Shown here: piece by piece, positions 6,986 through 16,108 of the stretch
How the letters are laid out: each line of letters starts with the position of its first letter
Numbering within the stretch: position 1 is the stretch's first letter
Assembly: GCA_043425375.1 (NCBI GenBank)
Contig: JBHWQC010000065.1
Coordinates: 1-44,901, forward strand
Source: Atopostipes sp043425375
GTDB lineage: Bacteria; Bacillota; Bacilli; Lactobacillales; Carnobacteriaceae_A
Direction: 5' to 3'
DNA length: 44,901 bases
The notes under the pieces: model-generated
Told to the model about the DNA's origin: nothing
Database searches by the model: none
Seen by the model: only the letters and a program-made list of their open reading frames with translations
Program-made: the position numbers and the translations under genes

Positions 6986-8350
6986 ATGATAGAAAATTTA
7001 GCCGAACGGGAAGAATACTATGAAGATTTATTCCGCTATGTTAAAGAAGGGGACCGCGAGCAATTCCGCGAATCCTTTTTAACTTTACATGAGCGGGACC
7101 AACAAGAACTTTTTCATTTATTGTATCCAGAAAAAAAACGTAAAATTTCTGATTTTTTATCGCCAGAGGAATTTGCAGAAATTTTCGAATGGATGGATGT
7201 CGAAGACCAAAAAGATGCCGTGACCTATTTGCCGCAAAAATTTATGGTATCTGTCTTTGACTACTTGCCTACGGATACCTTAGCAAACTTTGTACTGTTG
7301 GCGGATGTTGAAGATTTTGATGCGATTTTAAAACAAATGGATGAAACGGAATACAAGCGGCTCCAAGAGGTTATGTCTTATGAACTGGAAACTGCTGGTT
7401 CGATTATGACCAAGGAATATTTTTATATTCTGGAAGAATTGACATCAAAAGAAGTCATCCAACGCATTCGAGACTTTGGTGAACGCGCAGAAACCATTTA
7501 TTACCTCTATGTTGTGGATAAAAACCATCACTTAGTCGGCGTTCTCTCTTTACGTGATTTATTGTTGACTTCAGAAGATACGCAGGTAAAAGATATCATG
7601 AACCAGCGGGCAGTCAGCGTAAAGGTGACCGAAGACCAAGAAGATGTAGCAAGAGTAATTCAAGATTATGATTTACTTGCCATTCCCGTCACTACGCATG
7701 ACGATCGATTGGTTGGAATTATTACAGTTGATGACATTATGGACGTTGTCGAACAAGAACGTGAAGAAGATTTCCACGAATTTGCGGGAATTACGACGAC
7801 GAAAGGCGAAGAAACGGGCGGCTCAAGTCCAGTGACCGCTGCCAGACAGCGCGCCCCATGGATTATCATTCTGCTCTTTTTAAGTATGGTTTCTGGTGGG
7901 CTAATCAGCTTTTTCGAGTCCACCTTGGCATCGGTAGTTTCTCTAGCTGCTTTTATTCCGTTGATTATGGCAACAGCGGGAAATGTCGGGACGCAATCGT
8001 TAGCGGTATCTTTGCGTAATATGATGAACGAAGATGAAGATACCAACATCCGAAAAATATTAACAGACGAATTAAAAACGGGTCTATTGCTTGGCGGTAT
8101 ATCAGGTGTCGTCATTTTCTTTATTGTTTTGATTCTTTACCGCGATATCATGTTGTCGTTTATAGTTGGTGTCTCTATCTTTTTCTCGATAGCAGTCTCT
8201 GCTGTAATTGGGACGTTGATTCCAGATATCATTCGTAAGTTGAATTTTGATCCAGCTGTAGCAAGCGGTCCCTTTATTACAACAATTAATGATACGCTGG
8301 GTTTACTGATTTATTTTGTCATTGCGACCGTTTTGATTCAGTTAATGTAA
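6986..8350 (+). CDS. mgtE: Magnesium transporter MgtE
   Basis: This 454-residue channel moves Mg2+ through the cytoplasmic membrane. The usual three parts are present. The first is an N-terminal superhelical domain (about 1-130, with FLSPEEFAEIFEWMDVED). The second is a CBS pair (about 135-260, with YLYVVDKNHHLVGVLSLRDL and VGIITVDDIMDVVEQE) that senses Mg2+. The third is a C-terminal pore domain with five membrane helices (about 290-454), including the conserved MATAGNVGTQSLA. Length is normal for the family. The start at ATG 6986 follows GGAG. It is transcribed alone; the T-box promoter of pheS begins just after its stop. Regulation may involve the preceding leader. Confidence 0.95.
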   Translation: MIENLAEREEYYEDLFRYVKEGDREQFRESFLTLHERDQQELFHLLYPEKKRKISDFLSPEEFAEIFEWMDVEDQKDAVTYLPQKFMVSVFDYLPTDTLANFVLLADVEDFDAILKQMDETEYKRLQEVMSYELETAGSIMTKEYFYILEELTSKEVIQRIRDFGERAETIYYLYVVDKNHHLVGVLSLRDLLLTSEDTQVKDIMNQRAVSVKVTEDQEDVARVIQDYDLLAIPVTTHDDRLVGIITVDDIMDVVEQEREEDFHEFAGITTTKGEETGGSSPVTAARQRAPWIIILLFLSMVSGGLISFFESTLASVVSLAAFIPLIMATAGNVGTQSLAVSLRNMMNEDEDTNIRKILTDELKTGLLLGGISGVVIFFIVLILYRDIMLSFIVGVSIFFSIAVSAVIGTLIPDIIRKLNFDPAVASGPFITTINDTLGLLIYFVIATVLIQLM

Positions 8351-8377
8351 ACTCCGCTACCATTTTCAAAATTTATC

Positions 8378-8386
8378 TGGTATAAT
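8378..8386 (+). promoter_or_regulatory. Extended -10 promoter of the pheST leader
   Basis: TGG-TATAAT at 8378-8386 is an extended -10 element about 30 bases before stem I of the T-box. No strong -35 is seen, as is common with extended -10 promoters. Confidence 0.6.
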
Positions 8387-8392
8387 AGTCTT

Positions 8393-8675
8393 TGTCTAAA
8401 ATTGAATAATTGAATCAAGACAAAAACGAGTAACTTATTTACGCCTTACAGGGAATAAATACAAGAACTGAAAGTATTTATAGGAAAGGTAAGTGAAATT
8501 CACTTTTGTCGCTCGAAATGGTCACTTTTAAATAAAAATTTCGAATACGATGGTCTCTGCCCGGTTTGCGCCGTTATGCAATCTCAAGTGCAATAAGAAG
8601 TTTCACTTCTTATTGAACTAGGGTGGTACCGCGTCTAATCTCGTCCCGTTGGATAAGGAACGGGATTTTTTATTT
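8393..8675 (+). promoter_or_regulatory. T-box riboswitch (tRNA-Phe) upstream of pheST
   Basis: The base of stem I pairs GACAAAA (8419-8425) with TTTTGTC (8504-8510). The specifier loop on the 3' side reads TTC at 8499-8501, a Phe codon, facing a GAGTA motif on the 5' side. The T-box sequence AGGGTGGTACCGCG is at 8620-8633. The terminator pairs TCCCGTT (8644-8650) with AACGGGA (8659-8665) and ends in a T-run. Uncharged tRNA-Phe should stabilise the antiterminator and switch on pheST. All elements agree with the downstream genes. Confidence 0.95.
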
Positions 8676-9749
8676 TACGCTGGAAGGAAGAAGAAAGGGG
8701 ATTTAAAAACAAAATTAGAAGAACTCGCACAAGCTTCAAGCATTAAGATTGAAGAAAGTGAGTCACTGAAAGAAGTAGAAGACATACGTGTGCAATTGTT
8801 AGGAAAAAAAGGGCAATTGACCGATTTACTAAAACAAATGCGCGATCTAAGTAAAGAAGAACGTCCAGTGATTGGAAAATTAGCGAATGAAATCCGAGAT
8901 GATTTAACGACACGCATTGCGGAGAAAAAAGAAGTTTTAGAAGAAGAAGCGTTAAATCAGCAATTGCAAGAAGAAACGATTGATGTGACTTTACCAGGTC
9001 GTAAGGTAAAAAAAGGGCAAACCCACGTCATTCATCAAGTGATGGAAGAGATGGAAGATTTGTTCTTAGGCATGGGCTATAACATTGTCGAGGGAACAGA
9101 GGTAGTTTCGGATTATTTAAACTTTGAGCGGGTCAATGTGCCGCAAGATCACCCGGCGCGAGATATGCAGGATTCCTTTTATATTAATGACCAGTATTTA
9201 CTGCGCACGCAAACATCCGCGGTGCAGCCGTTAGTGATTGAAGCACATGATTACTCAAAAGGACCTTTAAAAGTGATCAGTCCCGGTAAAGTGTACCGCC
9301 GCGATTCAGATGATGCGACTCACTCGCATCAATTCCACCAAATTGAAGGAGTCGTGGTCGACGAAGGCATCACGATGTCGGATTTGATGGGAACATTGGA
9401 AGTCATGTCTAAAAAGATTTTTGGCTCCGACCGCAATGTCCGCTTCCGACCCAGCTATTTCCCGTTCACTGAGCCTTCTGTGGAAGTCGATGTGAGTTGT
9501 TTTAAATGTGACGGGGCCGGCTGTAATATTTGTAAGCAATCAGGCTGGATTGAGATATTAGGAGCAGGGATGATTCATCCAAATGTTCTTGAAATGAGCC
9601 ATGTAGACTCGGAAAAGTATTCGGGATTTGCATTTGGTGTGGGTCCAGATCGGATGGCGATGTTGAAGTATGGAGTCGATGATATTCGTCACTTCTACTT
9701 AAACGATCAGCGGTTCTTAAGTCAGTTTAGTCAGGAAGGGGCAGAATAA
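8649..9749 (+). CDS. pheS: Phenylalanyl-tRNA synthetase alpha subunit
   Basis: PheS charges tRNA-Phe together with PheT as an alpha2-beta2 enzyme. The class II motifs are clear: RTQTSAVQ, GKVYRRDSDDATHSHQFHQ with the motif 2 loop, and GFAFGVGPDRMAMLKYG (motif 3). A CxxC pair lies in CFKCDGAGCNICKQSGW, and the N-terminal arm is a coiled coil. The start is a problem. The only in-frame ATG/GTG/TTG upstream of the conserved arm is the TTG at 8649, which lies inside the T-box terminator and has no ribosome site. Family alignment puts the start near 8697-8705, where the codons are GGG GAT TTA, preceded by GGAAGGAAG at 8682-8690. A GTG or ATG at 8697 would be expected, so 8649 is only the formal start. 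The stop codon shares its last base with the pheT ATG. Confidence 0.93.
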   Translation: MDKERDFLFYAGRKKKGDLKTKLEELAQASSIKIEESESLKEVEDIRVQLLGKKGQLTDLLKQMRDLSKEERPVIGKLANEIRDDLTTRIAEKKEVLEEEALNQQLQEETIDVTLPGRKVKKGQTHVIHQVMEEMEDLFLGMGYNIVEGTEVVSDYLNFERVNVPQDHPARDMQDSFYINDQYLLRTQTSAVQPLVIEAHDYSKGPLKVISPGKVYRRDSDDATHSHQFHQIEGVVVDEGITMSDLMGTLEVMSKKIFGSDRNVRFRPSYFPFTEPSVEVDVSCFKCDGAGCNICKQSGWIEILGAGMIHPNVLEMSHVDSEKYSGFAFGVGPDRMAMLKYGVDDIRHFYLNDQRFLSQFSQEGAE

Positions 9750-12157
9750 TGTTAATTTCTTATAATTGGTTGAAAGAATATGTCGATTTATCGCAAGTTT
9801 CGCCGGATGAAATGGCTGAAAGGTTCACATTAGGCGGCTTAGAAGTCGACGGCATGAATCGATTAGGCGGCTCTTTATCAAATTTAGTCGTCGGTGAAGT
9901 AATGACTTGTGAGCCAATTGAAGGTTCGGATCATTTAATGAAAACGACTGTAAATATTGGGGAGGAGATACTCCCAATCGTTTGTGGAGCGCCAAACGTA
10001 GCACAAGGGCAGAAAGTTGTCGTTGCTAAAGTGGGCGCTGTGCTTCCTGATGATTTTGAAATTAAAGAAGCTGAAATTATGGGGAATGCGTCTCAAGGAA
10101 TGATTGCTTCTCTTGACGAATTAGGCTTCTCGGATTCCATTATTCCTAAATATGCAGAAGACGGGATTTTCATCTTAGCGGATGATGCAAGAGTAGGTGC
10201 AAGCGCACTGCCATATCTGGGGCTGGATGATACCATTATTGAATTTGATTTAACGCCAAACCGAGCAGATGCATTGAGTATGCGCGGTGTCGCTCATGAA
10301 GCAGGGGCTTTGTTAGAGCAAATACCCTCTTTTGAAGCCATTGAATTGACAGAGGATCCTTCAGAGTCGGTTGAAGATTATATGTCGATTTCTGTAGAAG
10401 ATCCAGAAGATACACCTATTTATAAAATGCGTTTAGTCAAAGATGTAACCATTGACGAAAGTCCACTATGGATGCAGCATAAATTAATGCACGCGGGTAT
10501 TCGCCCCATTGATTTAATCGTCGACATTACCAACTATGTCATGCTGGAATTTGGTCAACCCTTGCATGCCTTTGATTACGAAAAATTAGAATCAAATCAA
10601 ATCCATGTCCGCCGGGCTCAAGAAGGCGAAGTCTTAACAACTTTAGACGACCAAGAACGGAAATTATCTCCTGAAAATTTAGTGATTACAAATGGTCAAA
10701 AACCGGTGGCTTTAGCCGGTGTAATGGGTGGGGCTAATTCACAAATTACAGACGAGACAAAAACAATCGCGATTGAGTCAGCGATTTTTAAACCCGTCTT
10801 AATTCGCCGAACAGCTAACCAGTTGAATTTACGCAGTGAAGCCAGCAGTCGCTATGAAAAAGGCGTAAATTATGCAACTGTTCAAGATGCTGCTGATTTA
10901 GCAGCGCATTTAATGGCAGAACTCGGCGGCGGTACTATTATCAGCGGCACCGCTGAAGCGGTTCATGCAGACGCTGAAGATGTAGTTGTTGAAACGACAC
11001 TTGCTAAAGTGAATGGGCTAATTGGAACAGACTTATCAGAAGAGGACATAGTAAACATTTTGACACGTTTAGGTTTTGAAAACTCGGTTCAAAATGGAAA
11101 GATATCTGCCAATATTCCACCCCGTCGTTGGGATATAGAAATTGCTGAAGATTTAATTGAAGAGATTGCTCGAATTTATGGGTATAATAATATTCCAGTG
11201 ACTTTACCTGTCACAGAGTCTACGCCAGGTGAGTTAACTGTAGCTCAAAGAGCCAAACGTAAGGTGCGTGAACTGCTAGAAGGCAGCGGTCTGCAAGAAG
11301 CGATTTCTTACTCCTTAACCACTGCTAAAAAAGCAGCCAAATATGCGATTCATGAAGGAGAACTTGTTTGCTTAAGTAACCCAATGAGTGAAGATCGAGT
11401 GGCTTTGACGCAAAACTTAGTCAGCGGTTTAATTGAGAATGCTCGTTATAACCATGCGCACCAAGTCTCTGAAATTGCCCTCTATGAAGTGGGACATGTT
11501 TTTTACAAAGCCTCTGAAGATCAGCCAACTGAATATACACATATTGCAGGCTTGTTAACAGGCGAAAGCGGCAAAAATTGGTTAGGAGATAGGGAACCTC
11601 TCGACTTCTTTACGATGAAAGGAATCGTTGAAGCCTTGCTTGAAAAGTATGCCTTTAGAGAAGAAGTAGCCTATGTATTAGCCGCTGACCGCGAAGGGAT
11701 GCATCCAGGACGGACGGCGAATATTTATTTAGGCCAAGAATTAATAGGGTATGTCGGCCAATTACATCCCTCAGAAGCAAGTGCAAATGATTTAGAAGAT
11801 ACGTTTGTGTTTGAACTGTCTTTAGACCAGTTAGTCCAAGCGGAGAAAGAACCGATTGCCTATACGATGATGAATCGTTACCCAGGTTCTTCACGAGATA
11901 TTGCCTTACTTGTGGATGAAGATGTCTCTCATGCTGACATTGAACGAGTCATTTCTGAAAATGGCGGCAGTCGTTTACAAGCGATTCAGCTATTTGATTT
12001 ATACGAAGGAGACAACCTTGAAGAAGGTAAAAAATCAATGGCTTACTCTCTTTACTATGTCAATCCAAAAGCGACCCTGAAAGAAGATGAGGTAAATGAA
12101 GCATTCGAAGCAGTTAAAGCAGCTTTAATTGAAGAGTTTAAGGTAGAAATCCGTTAA
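9749..12157 (+). CDS. pheT: Phenylalanyl-tRNA synthetase beta subunit
   Basis: This 802-residue subunit carries tRNA binding and editing. Domains in order are: the EMAP/tRNA-binding fold (about 40-150, VVGEVMTCEPIEGSDHLMKT), the B3/B4 editing domain (about 200-400, with VDITNYVMLEFGQPLHAFDY and NLRSEASSRYEKGV), B5 (about 405-480, IPPRRWDIEIAEDLIEEIAR), a catalytic-like core, and the C-terminal ferredoxin-fold anticodon-binding domain (about 705-802, YPGSSRDIALLVDEDVSHAD). Length is normal. It overlaps pheS by one base and is translationally coupled. It is controlled by the Phe T-box. Confidence 0.97.
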   Translation: MLISYNWLKEYVDLSQVSPDEMAERFTLGGLEVDGMNRLGGSLSNLVVGEVMTCEPIEGSDHLMKTTVNIGEEILPIVCGAPNVAQGQKVVVAKVGAVLPDDFEIKEAEIMGNASQGMIASLDELGFSDSIIPKYAEDGIFILADDARVGASALPYLGLDDTIIEFDLTPNRADALSMRGVAHEAGALLEQIPSFEAIELTEDPSESVEDYMSISVEDPEDTPIYKMRLVKDVTIDESPLWMQHKLMHAGIRPIDLIVDITNYVMLEFGQPLHAFDYEKLESNQIHVRRAQEGEVLTTLDDQERKLSPENLVITNGQKPVALAGVMGGANSQITDETKTIAIESAIFKPVLIRRTANQLNLRSEASSRYEKGVNYATVQDAADLAAHLMAELGGGTIISGTAEAVHADAEDVVVETTLAKVNGLIGTDLSEEDIVNILTRLGFENSVQNGKISANIPPRRWDIEIAEDLIEEIARIYGYNNIPVTLPVTESTPGELTVAQRAKRKVRELLEGSGLQEAISYSLTTAKKAAKYAIHEGELVCLSNPMSEDRVALTQNLVSGLIENARYNHAHQVSEIALYEVGHVFYKASEDQPTEYTHIAGLLTGESGKNWLGDREPLDFFTMKGIVEALLEKYAFREEVAYVLAADREGMHPGRTANIYLGQELIGYVGQLHPSEASANDLEDTFVFELSLDQLVQAEKEPIAYTMMNRYPGSSRDIALLVDEDVSHADIERVISENGGSRLQAIQLFDLYEGDNLEEGKKSMAYSLYYVNPKATLKEDEVNEAFEAVKAALIEEFKVEIR

Positions 12158-12224
12158 GTAGTGAATTCTCACTCAATTTTTGTTATTATAAGAGAGTGAA
12201 TAATAAAGTGAGGAGTGTGTGCAG

Positions 12225-12494
12225 ATGGCGAATGAGAAGAGAAGAACCAAAGTTGTAATCAATGGCAAAGAATATACGATTGTTGGCGATAAGTCGGCTG
12301 CACACATTGAACTCGTCGCTGAAACATTAAACAAACAATTAAAGGATTTAAACGCGCTCTCGTCCAAACTGTCTAAAGAAGAGCAAGCAATTCTTGTCGC
12401 TGTAAATGCCATTTCAGGTCAAATAGAAAGCCATCAACAAATGATAGCTTTAGAAGAAAAGATAAAACAATTAGAAAAGCAAAAAAACAGCTAG
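12225..12494 (+). CDS. zapA: Cell division protein ZapA
   Basis: This 89-residue protein promotes FtsZ bundling at the division ring. The N-terminal half has the ZapA beta-hairpin (VVINGKEYTIVGDKSAAHIE) followed by VAETLNKQLKDL; the C-terminal half is a helical coiled coil ending EKIKQLEKQKNS. The ATG at 12225 is chosen because AGGAG at 12211-12215 lies nine bases upstream; the GTG at 12219 is too close. It is followed after 20 bases by the CvpA gene. The zapA-cvpA-mutS2-trxA order is conserved in Bacilli. Confidence 0.9.
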   Translation: MANEKRRTKVVINGKEYTIVGDKSAAHIELVAETLNKQLKDLNALSSKLSKEEQAILVAVNAISGQIESHQQMIALEEKIKQLEKQKNS

Positions 12495-12514
12495 TTGCTT
12501 GAGGAGAAGTCATT

Positions 12515-13153
12515 ATGGTTAGTTTACTGATAGTGTTGGTGTTGTGTATAGGAGCTTATGCTGGTTATCAAAGAGGGATTATTCGTCAACTAATTCAAAC
12601 GATTGGTTATGCCATTGTTTTTTTAGCGGCGATGGTATACTATAAGCCATTCAGTGACTTTGTATATCTTCTTATTCCTTATTCTACACCTTTTGCACCG
12701 GAATCAAATCCATATCCATTTTATGAAGAACAGTTTATGTTTAGTATGGACTATGCCTATTATGACTTGTTTTCCTTTCTCATTCTTCTAGTGGTCGGCT
12801 GGGGGATTGTACGTTTTCTTGCGGGCTTACTTTCCTACACCTTGGATCACTTTAGAGCCCCTGAGCCGTTAAGTGGGATTGGAGGAGCTGTTTTGGGCTT
12901 GTTTGTCAATTACATTGGCGTCTTTTACATTCTATTCTTTTTAACGACGCTGCCTTTCGATTTTATACAAAGTCGTTTATTGGACAGTTCATTTGCGACT
13001 AGAATTATCGCCCAAACCCCCGTTTTATCCCAAAACGCCTACCAACGTTTTATTGTGGACGTGCATAAGGAAGCCAGCCAAGAAAAACCAGCGATTGAAA
13101 TATTACCGCCAGCAGAACCAAACGAAGAACTAACCGGAGAAAATTCAGAATAA
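12515..13153 (+). CDS. CvpA-family membrane protein
   Basis: This 212-residue protein has about four membrane helices (near 1-15, 25-45, 75-95 and 115-140) and a short charged cytoplasmic tail. The opening GAYAGYQRGIIRQLIQTIGY is the typical CvpA/YshB signature. Escherichia coli CvpA is needed for colicin V production and bile resistance; in Firmicutes the role is unclear. It starts at ATG 12515 after GAGGAG. The tail ENSE follows a Pro/Glu-rich stretch. It probably shares a transcript with zapA and ends at a terminator before mutS2. Confidence 0.85.
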   Translation: MVSLLIVLVLCIGAYAGYQRGIIRQLIQTIGYAIVFLAAMVYYKPFSDFVYLLIPYSTPFAPESNPYPFYEEQFMFSMDYAYYDLFSFLILLVVGWGIVRFLAGLLSYTLDHFRAPEPLSGIGGAVLGLFVNYIGVFYILFFLTTLPFDFIQSRLLDSSFATRIIAQTPVLSQNAYQRFIVDVHKEASQEKPAIEILPPAEPNEELTGENSE

Positions 13154-13160
13154 AGTCTAA

Positions 13161-13207
13161 AGGGTGTTGCAGCAAATAGGGATATCTGCTTAGCGACATC
13201 CTTTTTT
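13161..13207 (+). terminator. Hairpin terminator between the CvpA gene and mutS2
   Basis: AGGGTGTTGC at 13161-13170 pairs with GCGACATCCT at 13193-13202 with two G-U pairs; an inner AGCA/TGCT pairing extends the stem, and six T follow. The mutS2 start is close downstream, so some readthrough is likely. Confidence 0.65.
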
Positions 13208-13234
13208 ATGCAAAAGTAATGGAGTGAACGTTGA

Positions 13235-15598
13235 ATGAAACAAATTGATATTAAATCGATGAAGACATTAGAATACCCAAAAATCATTGCTCAATTAGGC
13301 GGTCATACGGTTTCTGATTTAGGACGAGAAAAAGTCCAACAGATTCTTCCTTCAAAAGACCGGCTGAAAGTAAAAAAACTGCTTGAAGAAACTGATGATG
13401 CGGTCACACTGTACCGATTAAAAGATGGGATCCCTCTTGGGGCATTTGTGGATATACGTCCGCATATGAAACGAATGGAAATTGGTGCAATCTTATCGGG
13501 ACAAGAAATCGTACAAATCGGCCAGTTAATTAAAGGAGCTCGTGAAATTTATGAGTTTTTTGTAGATTTAAAAGAGGAAGAGATTGAATTAAAGCAACTC
13601 TATCATAAAACCGATCAAATCGTTGTCCTTTCTCAACTCGAACGAAAAATTTATCGCACGTTAACGGAAGGCGGTTCAATTTTAGATGCTGCCAGTTCCA
13701 AACTAAAATCCCTTCGAACCTCCATGCGGCAAGCGGAGGGAAATATTCGTGAGAAATTGAACCAGATTGTGCGCGGGTCTCAAGCCAAATATCTGACGGA
13801 TAGTATTATCACCATGCGAAATGATCGTTACGTGATTCCGGTAAAAGCCGATAGCCGCGGTGTCTTTGGTGGAATTGTACACGACCAGAGCTCTTCAGGA
13901 CAGACGGTCTTTGTAGAACCCCAAAGTGTCCTGGATTTAAACAACCATTTGAAACAACTCCAAAGTGAAGAACGCGTTGAAATTGAGCGTATTATTTCGG
14001 AATTGAGTGCAGAAATTCTACCTTATAGCAACGAAATTTTAACCAATCTGAACCTCTTAATTGCGATTGACGTCATTCAAGCCAAAGCGCGTTATGCGAG
14101 AGAGCTGAAAGCGACTCGTCCAAGAGTAGATGAGCATAACCATATTCAATTATACGGGGCGCGCCATCCACTTATTCCAGAGGATGAAATTGTTGAAAAT
14201 GATATTCTCCTTGGCGAGAACTACAAAACAGTAGTTGTTACCGGTCCAAATACGGGTGGTAAAACGGTTATTTTAAAAACTCTTGGACTCTTGCAATTGA
14301 TGGGTCAATCGGGTTTGTATTTGCCAACGGAAGTGGAGAGTACGATTGGCGTCTTTAATCATGTACTCGCTGATATTGGGGATGAACAGTCGATTGAACA
14401 GAGTTTATCGACCTTTTCTTCTCATTTAACAACGATTGTCTCAATTTTAGCAGAAATTGATGAAAACAGTTTGGTCTTATTTGATGAGTTGGGTGCGGGA
14501 ACGGATCCGCAAGAAGGGGCAGCGTTAGCGATTTCGATTTTGGATACGATTGGAGCTATTGGCAGTTATGCCATGATTACTTCTCACTATCCAGAATTAA
14601 AGCTCTATGGGTATAACCGTCCAGAAACAGTTAATGCCAGTATGGAATTTGATATCGACACATTAGAACCGACGTATAAATTTAAGCTAGGAATCCCTGG
14701 ACGCAGTAATGCCTTTGAAATTGCCCGTCGTCTCGGGATGCAAGATGCTATTATTGATACGGCAAGAGATTTAATGAGCAGTGACAGCCAAAGTGTGGAT
14801 GAAATGGTTCAAGATTTGGACAATAAGCAAAAAGAAGCTGAACGCAGCTCGAAAGATTTGCGGAAGAAATTGCTTGAGGCGCAGAGACTCCATAGTGAAT
14901 TAAAAGCTGAGTTTGAGGCGTATCAAAAAGAAAAAGACCAGTTGAAAAAGCAGGCACAAGCAGAAGCGAATGAAATTGTGGAGAAAACAAAGAAAAAAGC
15001 GGATGCGATTATTGAGGACTTGCGACAAAAGCAGTTGGAAAGCGGCAGCGGCCAAGGGGTGAAAGAGCATGAATTTATCGATGCGCAGACACAACTTTCC
15101 GACTTGAGACATGAAGAAGCACGCTTGAAAGAGAATAAAGTGCTCCAGCGTGAAAAAGACAAAAAGGCATTAAAAGAAGGGCAGAGTGTGAAAGTGCAGT
15201 CCTTGGGGCAACAAGGCACACTGGTTGAAAAAGTGGATGATGATTGGGTCGTTCAAATGGGAATGTTGAAGATGCGATTGCCCGAAGAGGATTTACTTGT
15301 GACCGAACAAGAACAAGAGAAAACGACCACTACTTATCGGGGGTCAGTAAGCTCGGTCCGTCCAGAATTGGATTTACGAGGTGAGCGGGTCGAAGCAGCC
15401 TTGTCAAAGTTGGATCAGTACTTGGATCAAGCTCTACTTGCCAACTACAAAAAAGTCACAATTATTCATGGCCATGGAACAGGCGCCGTCCGCAGCGCGG
15501 TGCATGAAGCCTTAAAAAAATATCCACGTGTCAGCAGTTATGAAACCGCCCCAGCCAACCAAGGCGGAACAGGCGCAACGATTGTTTCTTTGAAATAA
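13235..15598 (+). CDS. mutS2: Endonuclease/ribosome-rescue ATPase MutS2
   Basis: This 787-residue protein has full family length. It contains the MutS core and clamp helices (about 1-300), an ATPase domain with Walker A TGPNTGGKT near 337 and Walker B LVLFDELGAGTDP near 415, a long coiled coil (about 515-640), a KOW-like segment, and a C-terminal Smr domain (from LDLRGERVEAA near 712) with the HGHGTGAVR motif. MutS2 splits collided ribosomes (also named RqcU) and in some species suppresses recombination; the Smr domain can be a nuclease. All key motifs are intact. The start at ATG 13235 has GGAG about 12 bases upstream. trxA follows after 103 bases with its own promoter. Confidence 0.96.
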   Translation: MKQIDIKSMKTLEYPKIIAQLGGHTVSDLGREKVQQILPSKDRLKVKKLLEETDDAVTLYRLKDGIPLGAFVDIRPHMKRMEIGAILSGQEIVQIGQLIKGAREIYEFFVDLKEEEIELKQLYHKTDQIVVLSQLERKIYRTLTEGGSILDAASSKLKSLRTSMRQAEGNIREKLNQIVRGSQAKYLTDSIITMRNDRYVIPVKADSRGVFGGIVHDQSSSGQTVFVEPQSVLDLNNHLKQLQSEERVEIERIISELSAEILPYSNEILTNLNLLIAIDVIQAKARYARELKATRPRVDEHNHIQLYGARHPLIPEDEIVENDILLGENYKTVVVTGPNTGGKTVILKTLGLLQLMGQSGLYLPTEVESTIGVFNHVLADIGDEQSIEQSLSTFSSHLTTIVSILAEIDENSLVLFDELGAGTDPQEGAALAISILDTIGAIGSYAMITSHYPELKLYGYNRPETVNASMEFDIDTLEPTYKFKLGIPGRSNAFEIARRLGMQDAIIDTARDLMSSDSQSVDEMVQDLDNKQKEAERSSKDLRKKLLEAQRLHSELKAEFEAYQKEKDQLKKQAQAEANEIVEKTKKKADAIIEDLRQKQLESGSGQGVKEHEFIDAQTQLSDLRHEEARLKENKVLQREKDKKALKEGQSVKVQSLGQQGTLVEKVDDDWVVQMGMLKMRLPEEDLLVTEQEQEKTTTTYRGSVSSVRPELDLRGERVEAALSKLDQYLDQALLANYKKVTIIHGHGTGAVRSAVHEALKKYPRVSSYETAPANQGGTGATIVSLK

Positions 15599-15621
15599 AC
15601 TCTCGAAATTAAGACAGTTTT

Positions 15622-15651
15622 TTGGAAATTGGTCTTTGGATGTGCTAAACT
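15622..15651 (+). promoter_or_regulatory. Probable sigma-A promoter of trxA
   Basis: TTGGAA at 15622-15627 and TAAACT at 15646-15651 are separated by 18 bases, with TGC directly before the -10 (extended -10). This places transcription start about 45 bases before the trxA start codon. Confidence 0.55.
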
Positions 15652-15701
15652 ATTTTCTGAATGGAAATATAAGAGTGTAAAGATTTTAGGAGGATTTACA
15701 G

Positions 15702-16013
15702 ATGGTAAAAGATATTACAGATGCAAACTTTGTTGAAGAAACAAAAAGTGGCGTAACGTTAACGGACTTTTGGGCAGAATGGTGCGGCCCTTGTAAAATG
15801 CAATCACCAGTCATTGAACAGTTAGACGAAGAATCGGATGGAACGGTTCAATACTACAAAATGGATGTTGATGAAAACCCAGAAACTGCTCGTCAGTTTG
15901 GAATTATGAGTATTCCAACGTTACTCATCCAAAAAGACGGCGAAGTCGTGGATAGCTTAATTGGTTACCACTCGCAAGAACAAATTGAAGAAATTCTAAG
16001 CCAGTACGTATAA
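15702..16013 (+). CDS. trxA: Thioredoxin
   Basis: This 103-residue cytoplasmic disulfide reductase has the active site WCGPC with Cys28 and Cys31 and the cis-proline in MSIPTL. The start at ATG 15702 lies behind AGGAGG. It has normal length and one clean domain. It has its own promoter and a strong bidirectional terminator, so it is probably transcribed alone as well as by readthrough from mutS2. This mutS2-trxA neighbourhood is common in Bacilli. Confidence 0.97.
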   Translation: MVKDITDANFVEETKSGVTLTDFWAEWCGPCKMQSPVIEQLDEESDGTVQYYKMDVDENPETARQFGIMSIPTLLIQKDGEVVDSLIGYHSQEQIEEILSQYV

Positions 16014-16025
16014 ACGTATGTAAGG

Positions 16026-16061
16026 AAAAAGCAGCTGACCGCTCAGGTCAGCTGCTTTTTT
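16026..16061. terminator. Bidirectional terminator between trxA and the PstS-like gene
   Basis: A perfect stem of GCAGCTGACC (16031-16040) with GGTCAGCTGC (16046-16055) and a 5-base loop is flanked by A5 on the left and T6 on the right. It serves the convergent gene on the minus strand as well. Confidence 0.9.
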
Positions 16062-16108
16062 GCCGTTCATTTTTGAAATCACTTAGCCAGTTTGTTATTT
16101 ATTAATTG

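Noticed and set aside
15622..15701. Possible terminator between mutS2 and trxA
   Set aside because: The T-rich patch has no GC stem before it; I see only a promoter.
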